Shown: positions 47,180 to 59,860, counted from the first letter of the stretch. The stretch: 64,000 nt of DNA from Balaenoptera acutorostrata (GCF_949987535.1 NC_080080.1:63145006-63209005); one strand, 5' to 3'. Made by a program: numbers and translations. The notes: generated by a model not told the origin, from the letters alone.

Positions 47180-47815
47180 CCACCATCCCGTCTTACGCTG
47201 CTCCAGTCTGGTTTTCATGCTACAACTATCAACACATGAAAAATCCAGAGCGAAGGCAGATCTTACTAAAACATCGCCTCATTCAGTCCCTTCACTGATT
47301 TAATAATGCTCTGAGGGAAAAAAGTACAAGATCGTTAACGAGAGCAAGATCTTTAAGTGGCTTAGCCTTAACCCCCCTCTTCAGCTTCTCCTCATCCTTA
47401 AACCTTGGTTTTGTTGTCTAATCACTCTGGGGACAGCCACTTGGACTGGCCATGTTCCCTCTTATTACATAGCGTTTTCCTGCACTTTCTCAAGTCGCAA
47501 AACTTTCCTCCATCTCACCCCTCCAACATTTTGATTAGTTAACTTATTCTTAGGATGCCAGCTCAGGCTTTAACCCTTTTATTAGCTGTATATCTCCCTC
47601 TTTATCACTATCAGAGCATCATTGTATATTTTCAACTTAACACATCAGTTATTATGAAGAATCAAGCAAAAATGTTATCTCTGTCTTCTCTACTAGACTA
47701 AAGCTTTGGAAAGAAGGGAACAATTATATTTTCAACACTATTTTGACCTCGGTGCCTAGCACAGTGTCTCTCACGTAACAAATACTCAATAAGTGTTTGT
47801 TGAATGAAGGAATCA
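47180..47815 (+). mobile_element. L2 3' end, second copy
   Basis: The order of L2 matches is 'cattcagtcccttcactgat', 'ttcctgcactttctcaagtc', 'gatgccagctcaggctttaa', 'cggtgcctagcacagtgtct' and 'caataagtgtttgttgaatg'. Lower identity than the copy at 45550. Confidence 0.75.
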
Positions 47816-49559
47816 GTTAATGAGTGTTAAGAATATACACAAGAGTAAAATAGGGCCAGTAACCTGAAGAAGCTCACAGTCTAGACAGGAGTTAAAATAA
47901 ATCAGACATAAATCGTACAAAGTGATCCACAAAGTATTATGAAATAAACATAGAGGAGAGAACAATTAACTGCAAGAATCAGGTCAAATTCTCAAACAAG
48001 GTGCTCCTTGACTGGTGTTTAGGGTAGGATTTTTTCAGATGTTGAGAAAGAAATGAAAATCAATGATACTCTCTTATCTATGCTCCCTGTAATACAGACC
48101 TTGTACATAAAATATTTATTTGTAATATTAGGATCAGCAACTATTCTTGATTACCCATAATAGTGTTCCTCTTGTCATTGGGCATGATGATTTATAGTTG
48201 AGTCATAAACTATATAAAATATTTTGAAAAGAAATATCATTTCTTTTTAAAAGGATTAAGCAGCTATTTCTTTTACTAGTCTTAGCGTAAATTAAAAAGG
48301 AGGGGAAGGAAAAAAAATCTTTCCATAATGCTAATAAATCAAGTTATTTAAGGCTATTCTTTGAAGGATAGAGAAATATTGAACTGGGCAAACTGAGATC
48401 TGAAAACTAAGAAAAAGTTTGGTTATGAGACAGGGCTTTATTAGGAGGTTTTTCCTACAGCACTCAGTCACCCTTGCTGTTTCTCAGTTCAGGAGGAAAA
48501 AACAACACCCTGTAAGTCGCTGCAGAAAATATAAGCTTTCCTTACTTCCAAAATATTTCTTATTTGAAGAACTGTATATTTAAAAGCCAACAGTCTCATA
48601 CTCTTAAATAGTCTTGCCTTTTCAAATAGTAACATTTATAACAAAGATTCACTTGCCCCAAATGTTAAACATGTCTACAGCTTTTAGGAATTCGTACATT
48701 TTAGGTAACTCTATACTCAGATACAAGCCTTTATCAATGGACTAGGGTGTATACTGAACAAAAGACAGTATACGGTGTTTTTATATGATACAAGCATATA
48801 AAAGTAGTGACGTTTCCTGATCCACAGATTTGCTCCTGAGAAACAACCACAACAAAATCCTTAACATTGTAGTGATGGTCTATTCCCATTTACTGTATTT
48901 TAGAAGACACCGGAAGAGAAATACAATGTAATGAGTTCCCTTTAACTTATAGGCAAATTATAATATATTCTTAATCACGTCTGAATATTCAACAATTTTT
49001 CCAATAGTTCTACCTGGTTAGATTTCAACTGAGTCTGCCACAGAGAGTAGAATTTGCAGCCTAACTGGAAAAATTGGGGCAGATGTTGAAACACAGGTAG
49101 ACTGAACAGAACTGACATTTGAAGGTTTTTCAAAATTTTACATTTCTAATATTATTGTCATGGAAATGAGAGAAGAAATGATGACAGTGCCTTTTAGTAA
49201 GAGAGCCAAGCAGTCCTCTATCTGATATGCTAATCATGAAGGCATTGAAATATCTTAAGCCCAGTGGGTTTGTGCTTCTTTTTTCCCCCTTTAAAGCCTA
49301 GGCAAATACCCTTAACCAGCTTTTGATGTGTTGATAGATGTCACTTTATTTGAAGAGAATAAAAAAGCCTTGCCATTTAATTTTAATGTAAGTAAGTTTT
49401 GACTATGCTGTATATTGACAGAAGACAATATAGTGCAAAGGCTTTCCATAGGGATACATTTTTGAATGGAAGCTTAATGCCCCTGGTATGACTCTTTAGC
49501 TCTGTCTCAGAGCCGACTTAAGAGGTTGTGTGTATACTCTCCCATTCCCTGTAAAAATG
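47816..49559. other. No firm feature; weak L2-like antisense trace
   Basis: At 47850-48060 the sequence ('aagaagctcacagtctagac') faintly resembles antisense L2. The rest is AT-rich without a gene. Confidence 0.4.
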
Positions 49560-51920
49560 TAAAAACCCAGTATACTGGGTTTTCAATTTTCATTCACCTC
49601 TAAGTATTTTCTAATTTACCCTGTGATTTCTTCTTTGACCCATTTTTTTCTTAAAGAGTGTGCTGTTTAATTTCCACACAGTTGTAAATTTCTTAATATT
49701 TTCTTCTGTTATCAATTTCTAGTTTCATTCCATTGTGTCTGGAGAAGATATTTTGTGTCATTTTGATCTTTTTAAATGTATTCAGACTTGTTTTGCGACT
49801 TAGCATAGACTCTATCCTGAGACTGTTCCATGTGCACTTAAGTAGAATGTGTATTTGCTATTGGTAGATGGAATGTTTTGCACATGTAACAATTTTTTAC
49901 TTAAAGTCTATTTGGTTTAATGTTACTAGAGCCACTGTAGCTCTCTTTTGATTATTATTGGCATGGAGTATATTTTTCCATCCCTTTCTTTTGCAATCTA
50001 TTAGTTTCTTTGAATCTTAAGTGAGTCTCTTGTATATATCATATAGATGGAGCTTGTTTATTTATCCATTATTCTAATCTCTATTTTTAATTGAAGACTT
50101 TAACCATTTACATTTAAAGTAATTACATATAAGAAAGGACTTATTTCTGCATTTTGCAATTTGTTTTCTATATGTCATATCTTTTTTGTTCCTGATTACT
50201 CCATTATTACCTTATATTTTTAATTTATTTTTGTAGCATACCATTTTGATTCCCTTCTCAGTTCCTTTTGTGAATATCTTTGAGTTATAGTCTTAGTGGT
50301 TACCTTTGGGATTATAATTAGCATCTTAAATTTATAAGAACCTACTTTGAAATTATACCAATTTAGCTTTAATGGTATACAAAACCCATCTCCATTCCTC
50401 CCCCTCTACATTGTTATTTTCACAAATTACATTATTATATGCTGTGTGCCTATTAAAAATAGGTTTATAATTATTGTTTTAGACATTTGTCTTTTAAATT
50501 ATAAAAGAAACAAAAAGTTACAAGCAAAAAATACAATAATATTGGTTTTTATATTTACACATTTAGTTACTTTTAACTGTATTTTTTATTTCTTCATATG
50601 GCTTTGAGTTATTGTCTAGCATCCTTTCATTTCAGGCTGACAAATTCTCTTTAGCATGTTTGTAGGATAGGTGTACTAGCAATGATCAGCCTCAGCTATT
50701 GTTCTTCTGGGAGTGTTTTAATTTTTCCTTCATTTTCAAGGGCAATTATACCAGATATAAAATTCTTGGTTAACAGGCTTTTTTTTTTTTTCTTTCAGTG
50801 CTTGAAATATATTATTCTGCTGCCTTCTGGCTTCCATTGATTCTAATGAGAAATGAAATGTTAACCTTAAAGATTCCCTTTTATGTGGTGATTTGCTTTT
50901 CTTATGAGGCTTTCAAGATTCTTTCTTCATCTTTGTTTTTTAATCGTCTGATTATAATGTGTCTGTGGATCTCTGTTAGATTATCCTATTTGGAATTTGT
51001 TGAGCTTCTTGGATGTTTAGCACCGTATCTTTCATCAACTTTGGGAAGCTTTTGGACATTATTTTTTCAAATATTCTTTCTGTCTCATTCTCTTTCCTTT
51101 TCTTCTGGGACTCTCACTATGCGTATGTTCGTATACTTGATGGTGTCCCACAAGTGTCTTGGGCTCTTTTCAATTTTCTTCATTTTTTTTTCTGACACTT
51201 CAGACTAGATGACTTTAATTGATCTAACTTTAAGTTTGCTGGTTCTTTCTTCTGCTTGCTTGAATTTGTTTTTGAAATCCTAGAATAAATTTTTCATTTA
51301 AGTTATTGTGCTTTTGAGGTTCAAATTTTCTTTTTGGTTCTTTTTTATAATTTCTATCTTCTTACTGATACTCTCTTTTTGTTAAGATATTGTTCCCCTG
51401 CCTTCCTTTAACTTTTTTGCCCATGGTTTCCTTTACCTATTTTAGCATATTTAAGACAATTGATTTAAAGGCTTTGTTTAGTAAATCCAATGCTTGTGTT
51501 TCCTCAGGGACAGTCTCTGTTAAATTCTTTTTTTTTTCCCCTGTGAATGGGTCATATGTTCTTGTTTATTGGAATATCTCACAAGATACTGCTGAAAACT
51601 GGGCATTTTAAATATTGTGATATGGAAACTCTGGAAATCAGATTCTACATTGTTCCAGGATTTTTAATTTATGCTCTATGTAGGGTTGCAGTTGTTTGTT
51701 TGTTTAGTAACTTTTCTAAACTTTTTCAGTAAACATTATATTTTTTATCATGTATGATCTCTGAAGTCTCTTTTTTTAAGCTTAGTGATTATTGGTTTGA
51801 CAGAGATTTCTTTAAATGCCTTGATTCAAAAAACAAACAAAAACAAGAAAAGAAAAATTTAAAATCCTCCTTGTTGACATGCTCCCTTCACACATAGCCA
51901 GGCAATTTTAAACTTTGCCT
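49560..51920 (-). mobile_element. Old L1M/HAL1-type segment A, antisense (ORF2 start to 5' UTR)
   Basis: Read on the minus strand, it runs from 5' UTR (about 51900) through ORF1 to the endonuclease part of ORF2 (about 49560). Landmarks on the plus strand are 'tttcattccattgtgtctgg' (49722), 'aaatcttaagtgagtctctt'-like text near 50012, 'ttgagcttcttggatgttta' (50999) and 'tgaaaactgggcattttaaa' (51591). The rest of ORF2 and the 3' UTR are absent, which is unusual because L1 insertions start at the 3' end. Plus-strand frames such as 50798-51208 (136 codons) are antisense readings. Confidence 0.75.
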
Positions 51921-51949
51921 TAGTTCCACTTTTTTTTGGTTCCTTTCCA

Positions 51950-53975
51950 GATTTACTGAGATACTGCTGGGCTCTTGATTTTATTCCATCAGTCTATGTG
52001 TCTGTCTTTATGCTCATACTGTACTGTTTTCAGTACTATAGTTTTGTAATAAAGTTTGAAGTATGACGACTCCATTTTTGTACTTTTTTCTCAGGACTGC
52101 TTTGACTATTTGAGATCTTTTATGATTCCATACACATTTTAGGATTTTTTTTCTATTTCTGGGAAAAACGCCATTGAAGTGTTAATAGACATTACAATGA
52201 ATCTATAGATGACTTTGGGTAGTAAAGACACTTTAATGATATTAATTTTCCCATCTATGAACATAGAATACCTTTCCATTTACTTGCATCTTCTTCAATT
52301 CTATTTTCAAAGAAGAAAGTTTTCACTGTACAGATCTTTTACCTCCTTGATGAAATTTATTTCTAACTATTTTGTTATTTTTGATGCTAATAAATGTAAA
52401 TTCCCTTCTTTATTTTTCAGATAATTTGTTATTAGTGTATAGAAACAAATGATTTTTTAATGTTGATTTTGCATCCTGCAACTTTACTGAATTCATTTAT
52501 TAGTTTTAACAGTTTTTTTTTGTGTGTGTGTGGAGTCTTTAGGATTTTCTATATATAAGATCATATAGTCTGTGAAGAGAGACAATTTTACTTCTTCTTT
52601 TCTGATTTGGATGCTTTTTATCTTTTTTTTCTGCCAGATTGCTCTGGCAAAGACTTCCAGTACTGTGTTGAATAGGAGTGGTGAAAGTGGGCACCATTAT
52701 TATGTTCCTAATCTCAGAGGGAAAGCTTTCAAGTTTTCGCTGCTGAGTATGATGTTAGCTATGGTCTTGTCATATTGTCATAGTGCACTGAGTTGAGTTA
52801 CGTTCCTCCTATATCCAATTTGTTGAGAGTTTTTAATTATTAAAGGATGCTGAAATTTGTCAAATGCTTTTTTTGCATCTATTAAGATCATCATATAATT
52901 TTTATTCTTCATTCTATTTATGTGAGTACCACATTTATCGATTTGCATATGTTGAACCATCCTTGCATCCCAGGACAATCCCACTTGATCATGGTGTATG
53001 ATCCTTTTAATGTGCTACTGAATTTGGTTTGCTAGTATTTTGTTGAGAATTTTTTGCATCTATATTCTTCAGGGATATAGGCCTATAGTTTTCTTTTCTT
53101 GTAGTGTCCTTTTCTGGCTTTGGTATCAGGGTAATCCTGTCCTTATAAAAGTGTTTGGGAATGTTTCCTTTTCTTCATATTTTGGGGAAGAGTTTGAGAA
53201 GGATTGGTATTAAGTCTTTTTAAAATGTTTGGTAGAGTTCACCAATGAAACCATCTGGTCCTGGCCTTTCTTTGTTGGGAGGCTTTGATTACTCATTCAA
53301 TTTCCTTACTCATTACTGGTCTGTTTCTTCTTGATTAAGTCTTGGTAGGTTGTATGTTTCTAGAATTTTATCCATTTTTTTTTTACGTTACCCAATTTGT
53401 TGGTGTATATTGTTCATAGTATTCTGTTATGATCATTTGTATTTCTGGGGTAACAGTTGTAATGTCTCCTTTTCATTTCTGGTTTTATTTATCTGAGCCT
53501 TCTCTTTTTTCCTTTGTTAGTCTAGCTGACAATTTTGTTTATCTTTTGAAAAAACAGCTCTTATTTTTATTTTCTATTGTTTTTCTGTTCTCTATTTCTT
53601 TTATTTTTGCTCTTATCTTTGTTATTTCTTCCTTCCACTAACAAGGGGCTTTATTTGTTCTTTTCGTAGTTCCTTGACATGTAAAATTAGGTTTTCCATT
53701 TGAGATATTTCTCTTTTTCTTAATGTGGGTGCTTATTGCTCTAAACTTCCCCCTTGGAACAGCTTTTGTTGCATCCCATAGATTTTGGTATGTTGTGTTT
53801 CCACTTTTTAAAAATATTTTTTAAATTTCCTTTTTGATTTATTCTTTGACCCACTGATTGTTCAGTAGCATGTTGTTTAATTTTCACATTTTCTGAATTT
53901 TCCAGTTTTCCTCCTGCTATTGTTTACTATTTTCTTACCATTGTGGTCAGCAAAGATAACTGGTATGATTTCAAT
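51950..53975 (-). mobile_element. Old L1 segment B, antisense (ORF2 only)
   Basis: Reverse complement of L1 ORF2 from after the reverse transcriptase core (about 51950) to the endonuclease (about 53975). Landmarks are 'gtactgttttcagtactata' (52020), 'atccttgcatcccaggacaa' (52959), 'catctggtcctggcctttct' (53252) and 'cttaccattgtggtcagcaa' (53933). The 68-codon minus frame at 52778-52984 contains 'MILIDAKKAFDKFQHPLIIK', the start of the L1 reverse transcriptase palm. The rest is broken. It overlaps segment A in ORF2 content but lies on its far side, so A and B are not one collinear copy. Confidence 0.8.
52778..52984 (-). pseudogene. L1 ORF2 reverse transcriptase fragment
   Basis: A 68-residue minus-strand open stretch that includes 'DKCGTHINRMKNKNYMMILI' and the following 'DAKKAFDKFQHPLI'. 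This corresponds to the first conserved Asp-containing motif of the L1 reverse transcriptase palm. No start codon of its own; it is a piece of the broken ORF2 in segment B. Confidence 0.75.
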
Positions 53976-54215
53976 TGCGCCCACTCCCCAGTCATGCAGC
54001 ACACCTCAGTATTTTTGATGAGGTGAGAAGGAAATGGGTCTCTTGCAAGTGCATCACATGGCTGGGAAGCCAAGTGCTCACTCATATGCTCCTGCTCTCC
54101 CGCATGGGAGAGATCATGGGCCTGAGGGAACTTCTCTTGGCTCTAGGCTGTGCCACCTTGGGGAGGGGTAACACAGGTAGAGTGAAACTGTTCTTTAGCC
54201 TCTTCATTGCATCTA

Positions 54216-54255
<40 letters not shown>

Positions 54256-55100
54256 TTAATGGTGTGCTGGAACTCTTCTGTTGGACTTCTACAAAGGAAC
54301 TCTCACACATGGGTGATTGTCAAAATCAGTGCCACTGGGGGAAAGATGGTAGAGAACTCCTATTTATCCATTTGATCCTTCATTTCTTGTTTTCACTGAT
54401 CCTAAAGATCAGCCAGAAGTAAAAGCATATGCTCTTCTCAGGTGTTTTCTGAGCAGCATCTTGCTCTGTACATGCACATGGCTTTCTAGATTCCCCAGAA
54501 TATGTAGAAGATTTTAAAGTCCTTATGCCTCAAAATATATTCTCCAGATTTTCCATCCAAGCTTTCAGTAGGTCTATTGCTTTCCATAACTATTATATTA
54601 TTCCCCAAGCAAGCTGTTCACTTGCTTTTAGTGTTTTTGATGAACATGCTCCACATAGGCACTTCTCTGCACTTAGCTCTGAGTTAGGTGAAACAAAGGT
54701 TAAACCCTTGCATCAGTCTTTCAGGGAACCCACAGATGGGTCAAAACAAAGTTCCTTGGGAACAAGGTCCATTCTGCTCCTTCTAGAGCCAGGTACTCAC
54801 ACGAGGAACATGGGCTGCAGTTTTTAGGACTGCCAATATCCTAGAGAGTAGGGTGGAACAAAGGTAAGTTAAAGTGCCAAAAACTTCTCCTATCGTGTTT
54901 CAGTGGCCTTTCTCCTGCTAAACATTCATTTGTTTGTTTTAAACATTTGACTATCTTCCAGAGTTTCTATAAGGTTGAGTCTGACAGATTTGCCAGTTTT
55001 TCAGTGTTTTAGGTCAGTGACAGACCCCTGGAATTCTCTGCTGTGCAGTTTTTGCTGACCTCCCTCTTGCTGTGTTTTATACTCTGTCTTTTAAGCATTT
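53976..55100 (-). mobile_element. Probable L1 5' UTR-like sequence, antisense
   Basis: GC-richer than the flanks. It contains a 29-base T-run (54224-54252), 'tgggtgattgtcaaaatcag' and 'gaacaaggtccattctgctc', which recall antisense 5' UTRs of old L1s. It directly follows segment B, which fits a B copy that lost ORF1. Family assignment is uncertain. The plus frames at 53975-54259 and 54525-54827 are not convincing genes. Confidence 0.4.
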
Positions 55101-55439
55101 TCTATTTATATTTGCCAAGGTCATGCGATCTAGAAATCTCTAAACTTGAATTAATATAAAAAGTCTGGAAGTGGAATCCCTGAGGCACCTTGCAAAAGCA
55201 AACATAAAACTATTGTAGAATTTTATTCTGTGCATTCTCCACCCTAGCTGCACAGGATTACTCCACATAAAGCCCCACTGAAGAGCAACACACACTTGAA
55301 ACTAAATAATAAACACATGAAAGGAAATCCACCATACATAAGATTTAGAAGACTCAACTACAACAAGATTAGACAATCATGTTCTTCAAAAAACAGAAAT
55401 ATTGTTTGAATATGTTTTAAAATTTGGTTTATATGGTTA
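55101..55439. other. No feature recognised
   Basis: AT-rich sequence between the L1-like region and the ERV LTR. Confidence 0.4.
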
Positions 55440-55620
55440 TACTAATTATACAGAGAGAGATGATTGATAGGACTCTGGAGACTCCACGAGCCATACTCAT
55501 GTAAGGTTTTAAGTGAAGCTAAATAATATTATATAGCAGTAGAAACAAAGCGTGGACAAACACTGGAGAGGTCTGAGACTGCCCAGTGCAGTTCCCAGAA
55601 TCCTTTCTCAGTCACACAGG
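55440..55620 (-). repeat. LTR remnant, 3' side of the ERV
   Basis: Aligns with 58455-58625 in order: 'agatgattgatagga' against 'agataattgaaagaa', 'gactccacgagccatactca' against 'aactccataggatacactca', 'gtggacaaacactggag' against 'atagacaaacatgag', and 'cctttctcagtcacacagg' against 'cttttctcagacacagga'. The outer limits are uncertain. Confidence 0.55.
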
Positions 55621-55989
55621 GGACAGTAGGGTACATTGTTGACTGCTCGTCATTGCATTGCTTAAATGCTTCCACTGCTGCTCATCTACAGTAACCGAGA
55701 AGTCATTTCCAAAGACCAAATGTGGGTACGGTTGGAGCTGCTGGCACTTCTATCACTTGAGCATCATTGAGGTTGTATGACCCCAAAAGTATCCACTGGG
55801 TAATGGCCCTTTGACACTCTAAGTTAGACTCCTGTTGTTCAGAGCCTCATTCAAATTCAGCCTATTTTTCCTGGTAACTTTGTTAGTGGGGGCTAATATT
55901 ATAAAACAAAACAAACCAATTAATTTTTGCTTCAATTTTTGAGCTGACAGAAACAATAGCTTATTTTTTGTTGTTTGAAGAATGTTGCT

Positions 55990-56570
55990 AATGTCACTGC
56001 CCAAGTAATTCCTATGAATGTTACCATGTATTCTTGAACCTCTATTTTAGCTGGTTAATTAGCCAGTCCCTGGTAGTGACATGATTAATCCAAATTTCTA
56101 ATTGTCTTAACTTGATCTTCGATTGAGATCAACATTATATCATCAATATATGTAATGCATAAAAGTACATTTCAACTGAATCAAATCAAAGCCTCTTCGC
56201 AACAGGTTGTGCAAGTAACAAGAGGATGTAAGCAACCCTGTGGAAGCTAAGTAAACCTGTATCAGATTCTGTCCAAAAGAAATGCACAATGATTTTGACT
56301 TTCGTCCGTAATTGAAATTGAAAAAGAAACCATTAGATAAATCAATCAATCAACCACAGGATACCAATCCTCCTTAGCTTGTTGCAAGGTTGAAGTGTTA
56401 ACTCCCTATCAGCATGGCTGATGCTGTTGGAGGAACCATTTTATCCAGTCCTCCATAGTCTATAATTAACCTCCAGCATTCACCAACTTTTCTTACAAGC
56501 CATAATGGATTACTAAAAACGGTATTTTGTGGATGACAATATACTTGTTTTAACATATTCTTAATCAAAT
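55990..56570 (-). pseudogene. ERV-L-type reverse transcriptase remnant
   Basis: The minus strand at about 56560-56400 reads as the N-terminal part of a retroviral reverse transcriptase, with a 'WRLIIDYGGLDK' stretch. An open piece at 56143-56349 (68 residues) continues with 'MIDLSNGFFF' and 'HNLLRRGFD', as in the ERV-L palm. The codons for the catalytic Asp pair lie at about 56139-56144 but are out of frame, because of a short AT insertion just before them. A connection-region match follows near 56000-56060. Several stops make it non-functional. Confidence 0.65.
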
Positions 56571-57120
56571 CAGGAATTTATTGATGATCAACAGGTATGC
56601 TATGTTGCTGTAAATTAACTTTTTGAGTGGGGAAGTTAAGTGTAAGGATTTGCATTTAGCATGCCCAATTAAAATAGGACTTAGAGCAGATTTTTACAAC
56701 ATCCCTTTCCGCATTTGTTTGAGTAAGGGAAGAACCTCACCTCCCTCCCATTCAACATGTCACATACATTCCAATAACAATAACACATTCTGGTAGAGTT
56801 GATACACAATCATAAATGACTTCTGTTCATAAATTTCTACTTTAAGCCATATGTTCAATTTTAAGTTATTCATAATTTATCGCATCTCCATAACTTATGT
56901 TGCCTTTTTACTTTATATTATCAGGTTTAGATTATGACAATACATTATGAGCCAGTGTAGAAGAATTCCAATAAAATTTCTTCATCATGTCTGTGACATT
57001 TCACCTACACACCAGTGCAAATGGCCTCAGATACCCTGCTATGGACAGCACCACCATCCTCACCCTGGGACCAACCTGATATCCTGCTATATCTTCTTTA
57101 ACTCACATTGTTGTTGTTGT

Positions 57121-57227
57121 TTTTTAACATCTTTATTGGAGTATAATTGCTTTACAATGGTGTGTTAGTTTCTGCTTTATAACAAAGTGAATCAGCTATA
57201 CGTATACATATATCCCCATATCTCCTG
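57121..57227 (-). mobile_element. L1 3'-end fragment, antisense, inside the ERV
   Basis: Reverse complement of the last ~105 bases of the L1 3' UTR ('catctttattggagtataat', 'aacaaagtgaatcagctata'), starting with a T-run. It is younger than the ERV it sits in. Confidence 0.9.
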
Positions 57228-57260
57228 TTTTAATAAGTGCTGGTTATGAGGATCCATCTT

Positions 57261-57294
57261 TTTCTTTCCTTCTTTCTTTCTTTCTTTCTTTCTT
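57261..57294. repeat. (TTTC)n microsatellite
   Basis: About eight TTTC units with one interruption near the left end, 35 bp after the L1 fragment. Confidence 0.93.
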
Positions 57295-58454
57295 TTGTAT
57301 CACCAAAAGATTTTAAAAATTCATCATGGTTAAGATAAATTGAAAAAATCTCTATAATTTTTGAAGTTAGTGGAGCAGTTGGACCTCATAATCTCTCTAG
57401 CAATCTATTAAAATTTTAGTACTTATTCCATCTATCACTTCATTTTTCATGACTTTTTAAATTAAAATTCTGAACCATTCCACCCTGTTTAATTATCCTG
57501 AGATTTTTTTCGCTTTTAATCTTAATGTTCCTTTTGTCCCTTGAATATTCCTAATCTTTTTTCCCATCACTTAACCCTTTAAAAAGAGTTGAGCCAGTAG
57601 GTCTGTGATAGCATTATTCATGGGCTTTTCCTTCCAACAGGAGGGTCACATAAGAATCTCAAGCATTTAAGCCCCATTTATCACATCAGTCATTTCTTGG
57701 GTATAAGGCCTAAAACTGGAGCATACTTTATCATTATATAATCAATTTGAAAGTGCTTTCATTTTCAACATTTCAGCACCCTCGGGATTATTCAATTTTG
57801 TATATAATGGTGGAGTTGGACTATTCCCTCTCTCAAGGTATTTTTGCATAATCCTGCCTTCCACCAGCTCAACAGATTAGAAGATTCACATTTCTGCGAA
57901 AAGTACACTGCATGAACATTTGGAATGATCCCACGATTAGGGTATCTCTTAATCCCCACCCTCCCCTTCACCACACCCAAAGCCTATGTAGTCTTTTTAG
58001 TGTTTATCAGTTACGCACGCTAACATTCTGATCAAAAGAAATATTTGTACTACTCCCTGCTTTCATCATGTGCCTTCTCATTATAGACAGAATCAATGGT
58101 GGTAACTTGGCACATGAGAAGCCTCGTGTTTTTTCTTAGTTAGTCTCACTTTTGCCAAAGCAGCCAAAAGCAGCCAAGGCACAGAATTCCTGACTGGCTT
58201 CCCTTCCATCTGAATTTCTTTTTTCATCCATTTAGGTATTTCCCTCAGCTCCAGATCTACCCACTTCCAAGCTGATATGTTTATCCTGCTGTCAGTGGTC
58301 AAATGTAGGCTAGCCTGGGGGAGCTAGTCTGGCATCAGAGTCCTTCACATCCTATTTCTTTATCTTCCTTTCTTCCAAACAAAGCTTTATCCATTCTTTA
58401 ATTATAGAACCAAGGGCCACTTCATGTAACCTGCTCAGGGGACTAGCTGCAGCA

Positions 58455-58790
58455 ATTACACAGCATCAGATAATTGAAAGAACTCATGAAACTCCATAGG
58501 ATACACTCATAAAGCTTCAATAAAAGTGAAAGATATGACACAGCAGAAGATAAAAAGCATAGACAAACATGAGAAAAAAATGGAGATTTCTAGACACAGC
58601 TTCCAGACTCTTTTCTCAGACACAGGACATGCTTCATCTGTGGGTCATGACCACCAAGATAAGTGTGGGAAACCATGATTCAGCAGAGCCAAGATATATA
58701 AGCTCACTGGATGAGTCTTTTATACTCCACTGGTCATGGGGCTAAAACCAAACTGGTTTTAAACAGGTGAAATAAATACAAGCCATTAAT
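58455..58790 (-). repeat. LTR remnant, 5' side of the ERV
   Basis: Partner of the LTR at 55440-55620. The shared part is 58455-58625; the rest to about 58790 is assigned by position only. The two copies are strongly diverged, which points to an ancient insertion. Confidence 0.5.
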
Positions 58791-59394
58791 CTATACATTT
58801 TCAATAAACGAAGTGGACAAACTGGGACAGAGTATCTCCAGTCAAGCTGGGGACTTTACACAACACATTATAAATTACAAGCTAGTATATGTTATATCTA
58901 TCTTGGTCAAGGGTCAGTTTTGTGGCATCTGTGGACATATGGATAGAGATACCACAGATCAGCCTTTACTGTTTTCCATAACTTTCAAAAGTTGTGTGTC
59001 AAAGAATTTCTAGTGCTAGTATATCAAAAAATAGAAAAGTATAAACTTTTAGGCTTCTGAATCACGTAATGTTTAGAAATCATATTAAACTCCTATTATA
59101 TACCACAGGTATACCATTTTAAAATATATACATATATCCTTTATTGATGGTTTCAAAACAAATAATTCAATTAACTAGATACTACTAGAAACCCTTTTGG
59201 TGATTGTCTTGTAGAGTCAAAATCATTCCTTATGTGCTAAGCCATTTAAGTGATAGAGAAAACATAAGTAGACTAAACTATAAAATGCCTTGAGATGAAA
59301 ATATATATTCCTTGATCACTTAAAAAAATACAAATGTCAAAGCTGAAAAGAAACAAACAAAAAAAGAAATGAGCTAGCAAGGCATGCAAAGACA
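58791..59394. other. No feature recognised
   Basis: AT-rich sequence. The 66-codon plus frame at 58813-59013 has no known domain. Confidence 0.4.
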
Positions 59395-59860
59395 CGGAGG
59401 AAACTTAAATGCATATTACTAAGGAAAATAAGCCACTCTATAAGGGCTACCTATTGTGTGATTTCAAATATGACATTCTGGAAAAAGAAAAACTATAAAG
59501 AGAGTAAAATGATCCACGGTTGCCAGGATTTGTGGGAGGCAGAAATGAGCAGACAGAGAGGACAGACGATTTTTAGGGAAGTGAAATAATAGTATATGAT
59601 GCTATTTTGGTGGACACATATTATTATACACTTGTTCAAACCCATATATTGTACAACACCAAGAATGAGCCCTAATATAAACTGTGGAGTTTGGGAATAA
59701 TGATGTTTCAATGTAGGTTCATCAATTGTAACAAGTGTACCACTCTAGTGGAGGGAAGGTTGTGCATGTATGGAAACAAGAGGTATATAGGAACTCTCTG
59801 TACTTTTATGTGAACCTAAATGTGAGCTGTTCTAAAAAATAAAGTCTATTAAAAAAAAAG
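59395..59860 (+). mobile_element. L1M (L1MB-like) 3' end
   Basis: A long, ordered match: 'atgacattctggaaaaagaa', 'gatccacggttgccaggatt', 'caccaagaatgagccctaat', 'gtaggttcatcaattgtaac', 'aagtgtaccactctagtgga' and 'aaaaaataaagtctatt', then an A-run at 59851-59859. A 5'-truncated, old insertion. Confidence 0.85.

Larger units (their letters stand above)
55440..58790 (-). mobile_element. Decayed ERV-L-like endogenous retrovirus
   Basis: An old endogenous retrovirus in minus orientation. Two LTR-like segments that resemble each other (about 55440-55620 and 58455-58625) flank an internal region with reverse transcriptase remnants at 55990-56570. A gag-like region would be expected at 57.3-58.3 kb, but only AT-rich, stop-filled sequence is seen there. 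An L1 3' fragment is inserted at 57121-57227. No intact frame remains; it is a fossil. Confidence 0.6.

Noticed and set aside
50798..51208. 136-codon plus-strand open frame, hydrophobic
   Set aside because: It is the plus-strand reading of an antisense old L1. The T-rich sequence makes many Phe, Leu and Ser codons and only mimics membrane segments.
54224..54252. 29-base T-run, considered as a SINE or L1 tail
   Set aside because: The flanking sequence is continuous with the L1 5' UTR-like repeat and no SINE or L1 3' end adjoins it. Probably an expanded internal T-tract.
59738..59760. 'ccactctagtggaggg' as a CTCF-like site
   Set aside because: It is part of the conserved L1MB-like 3' UTR and lacks key core positions.
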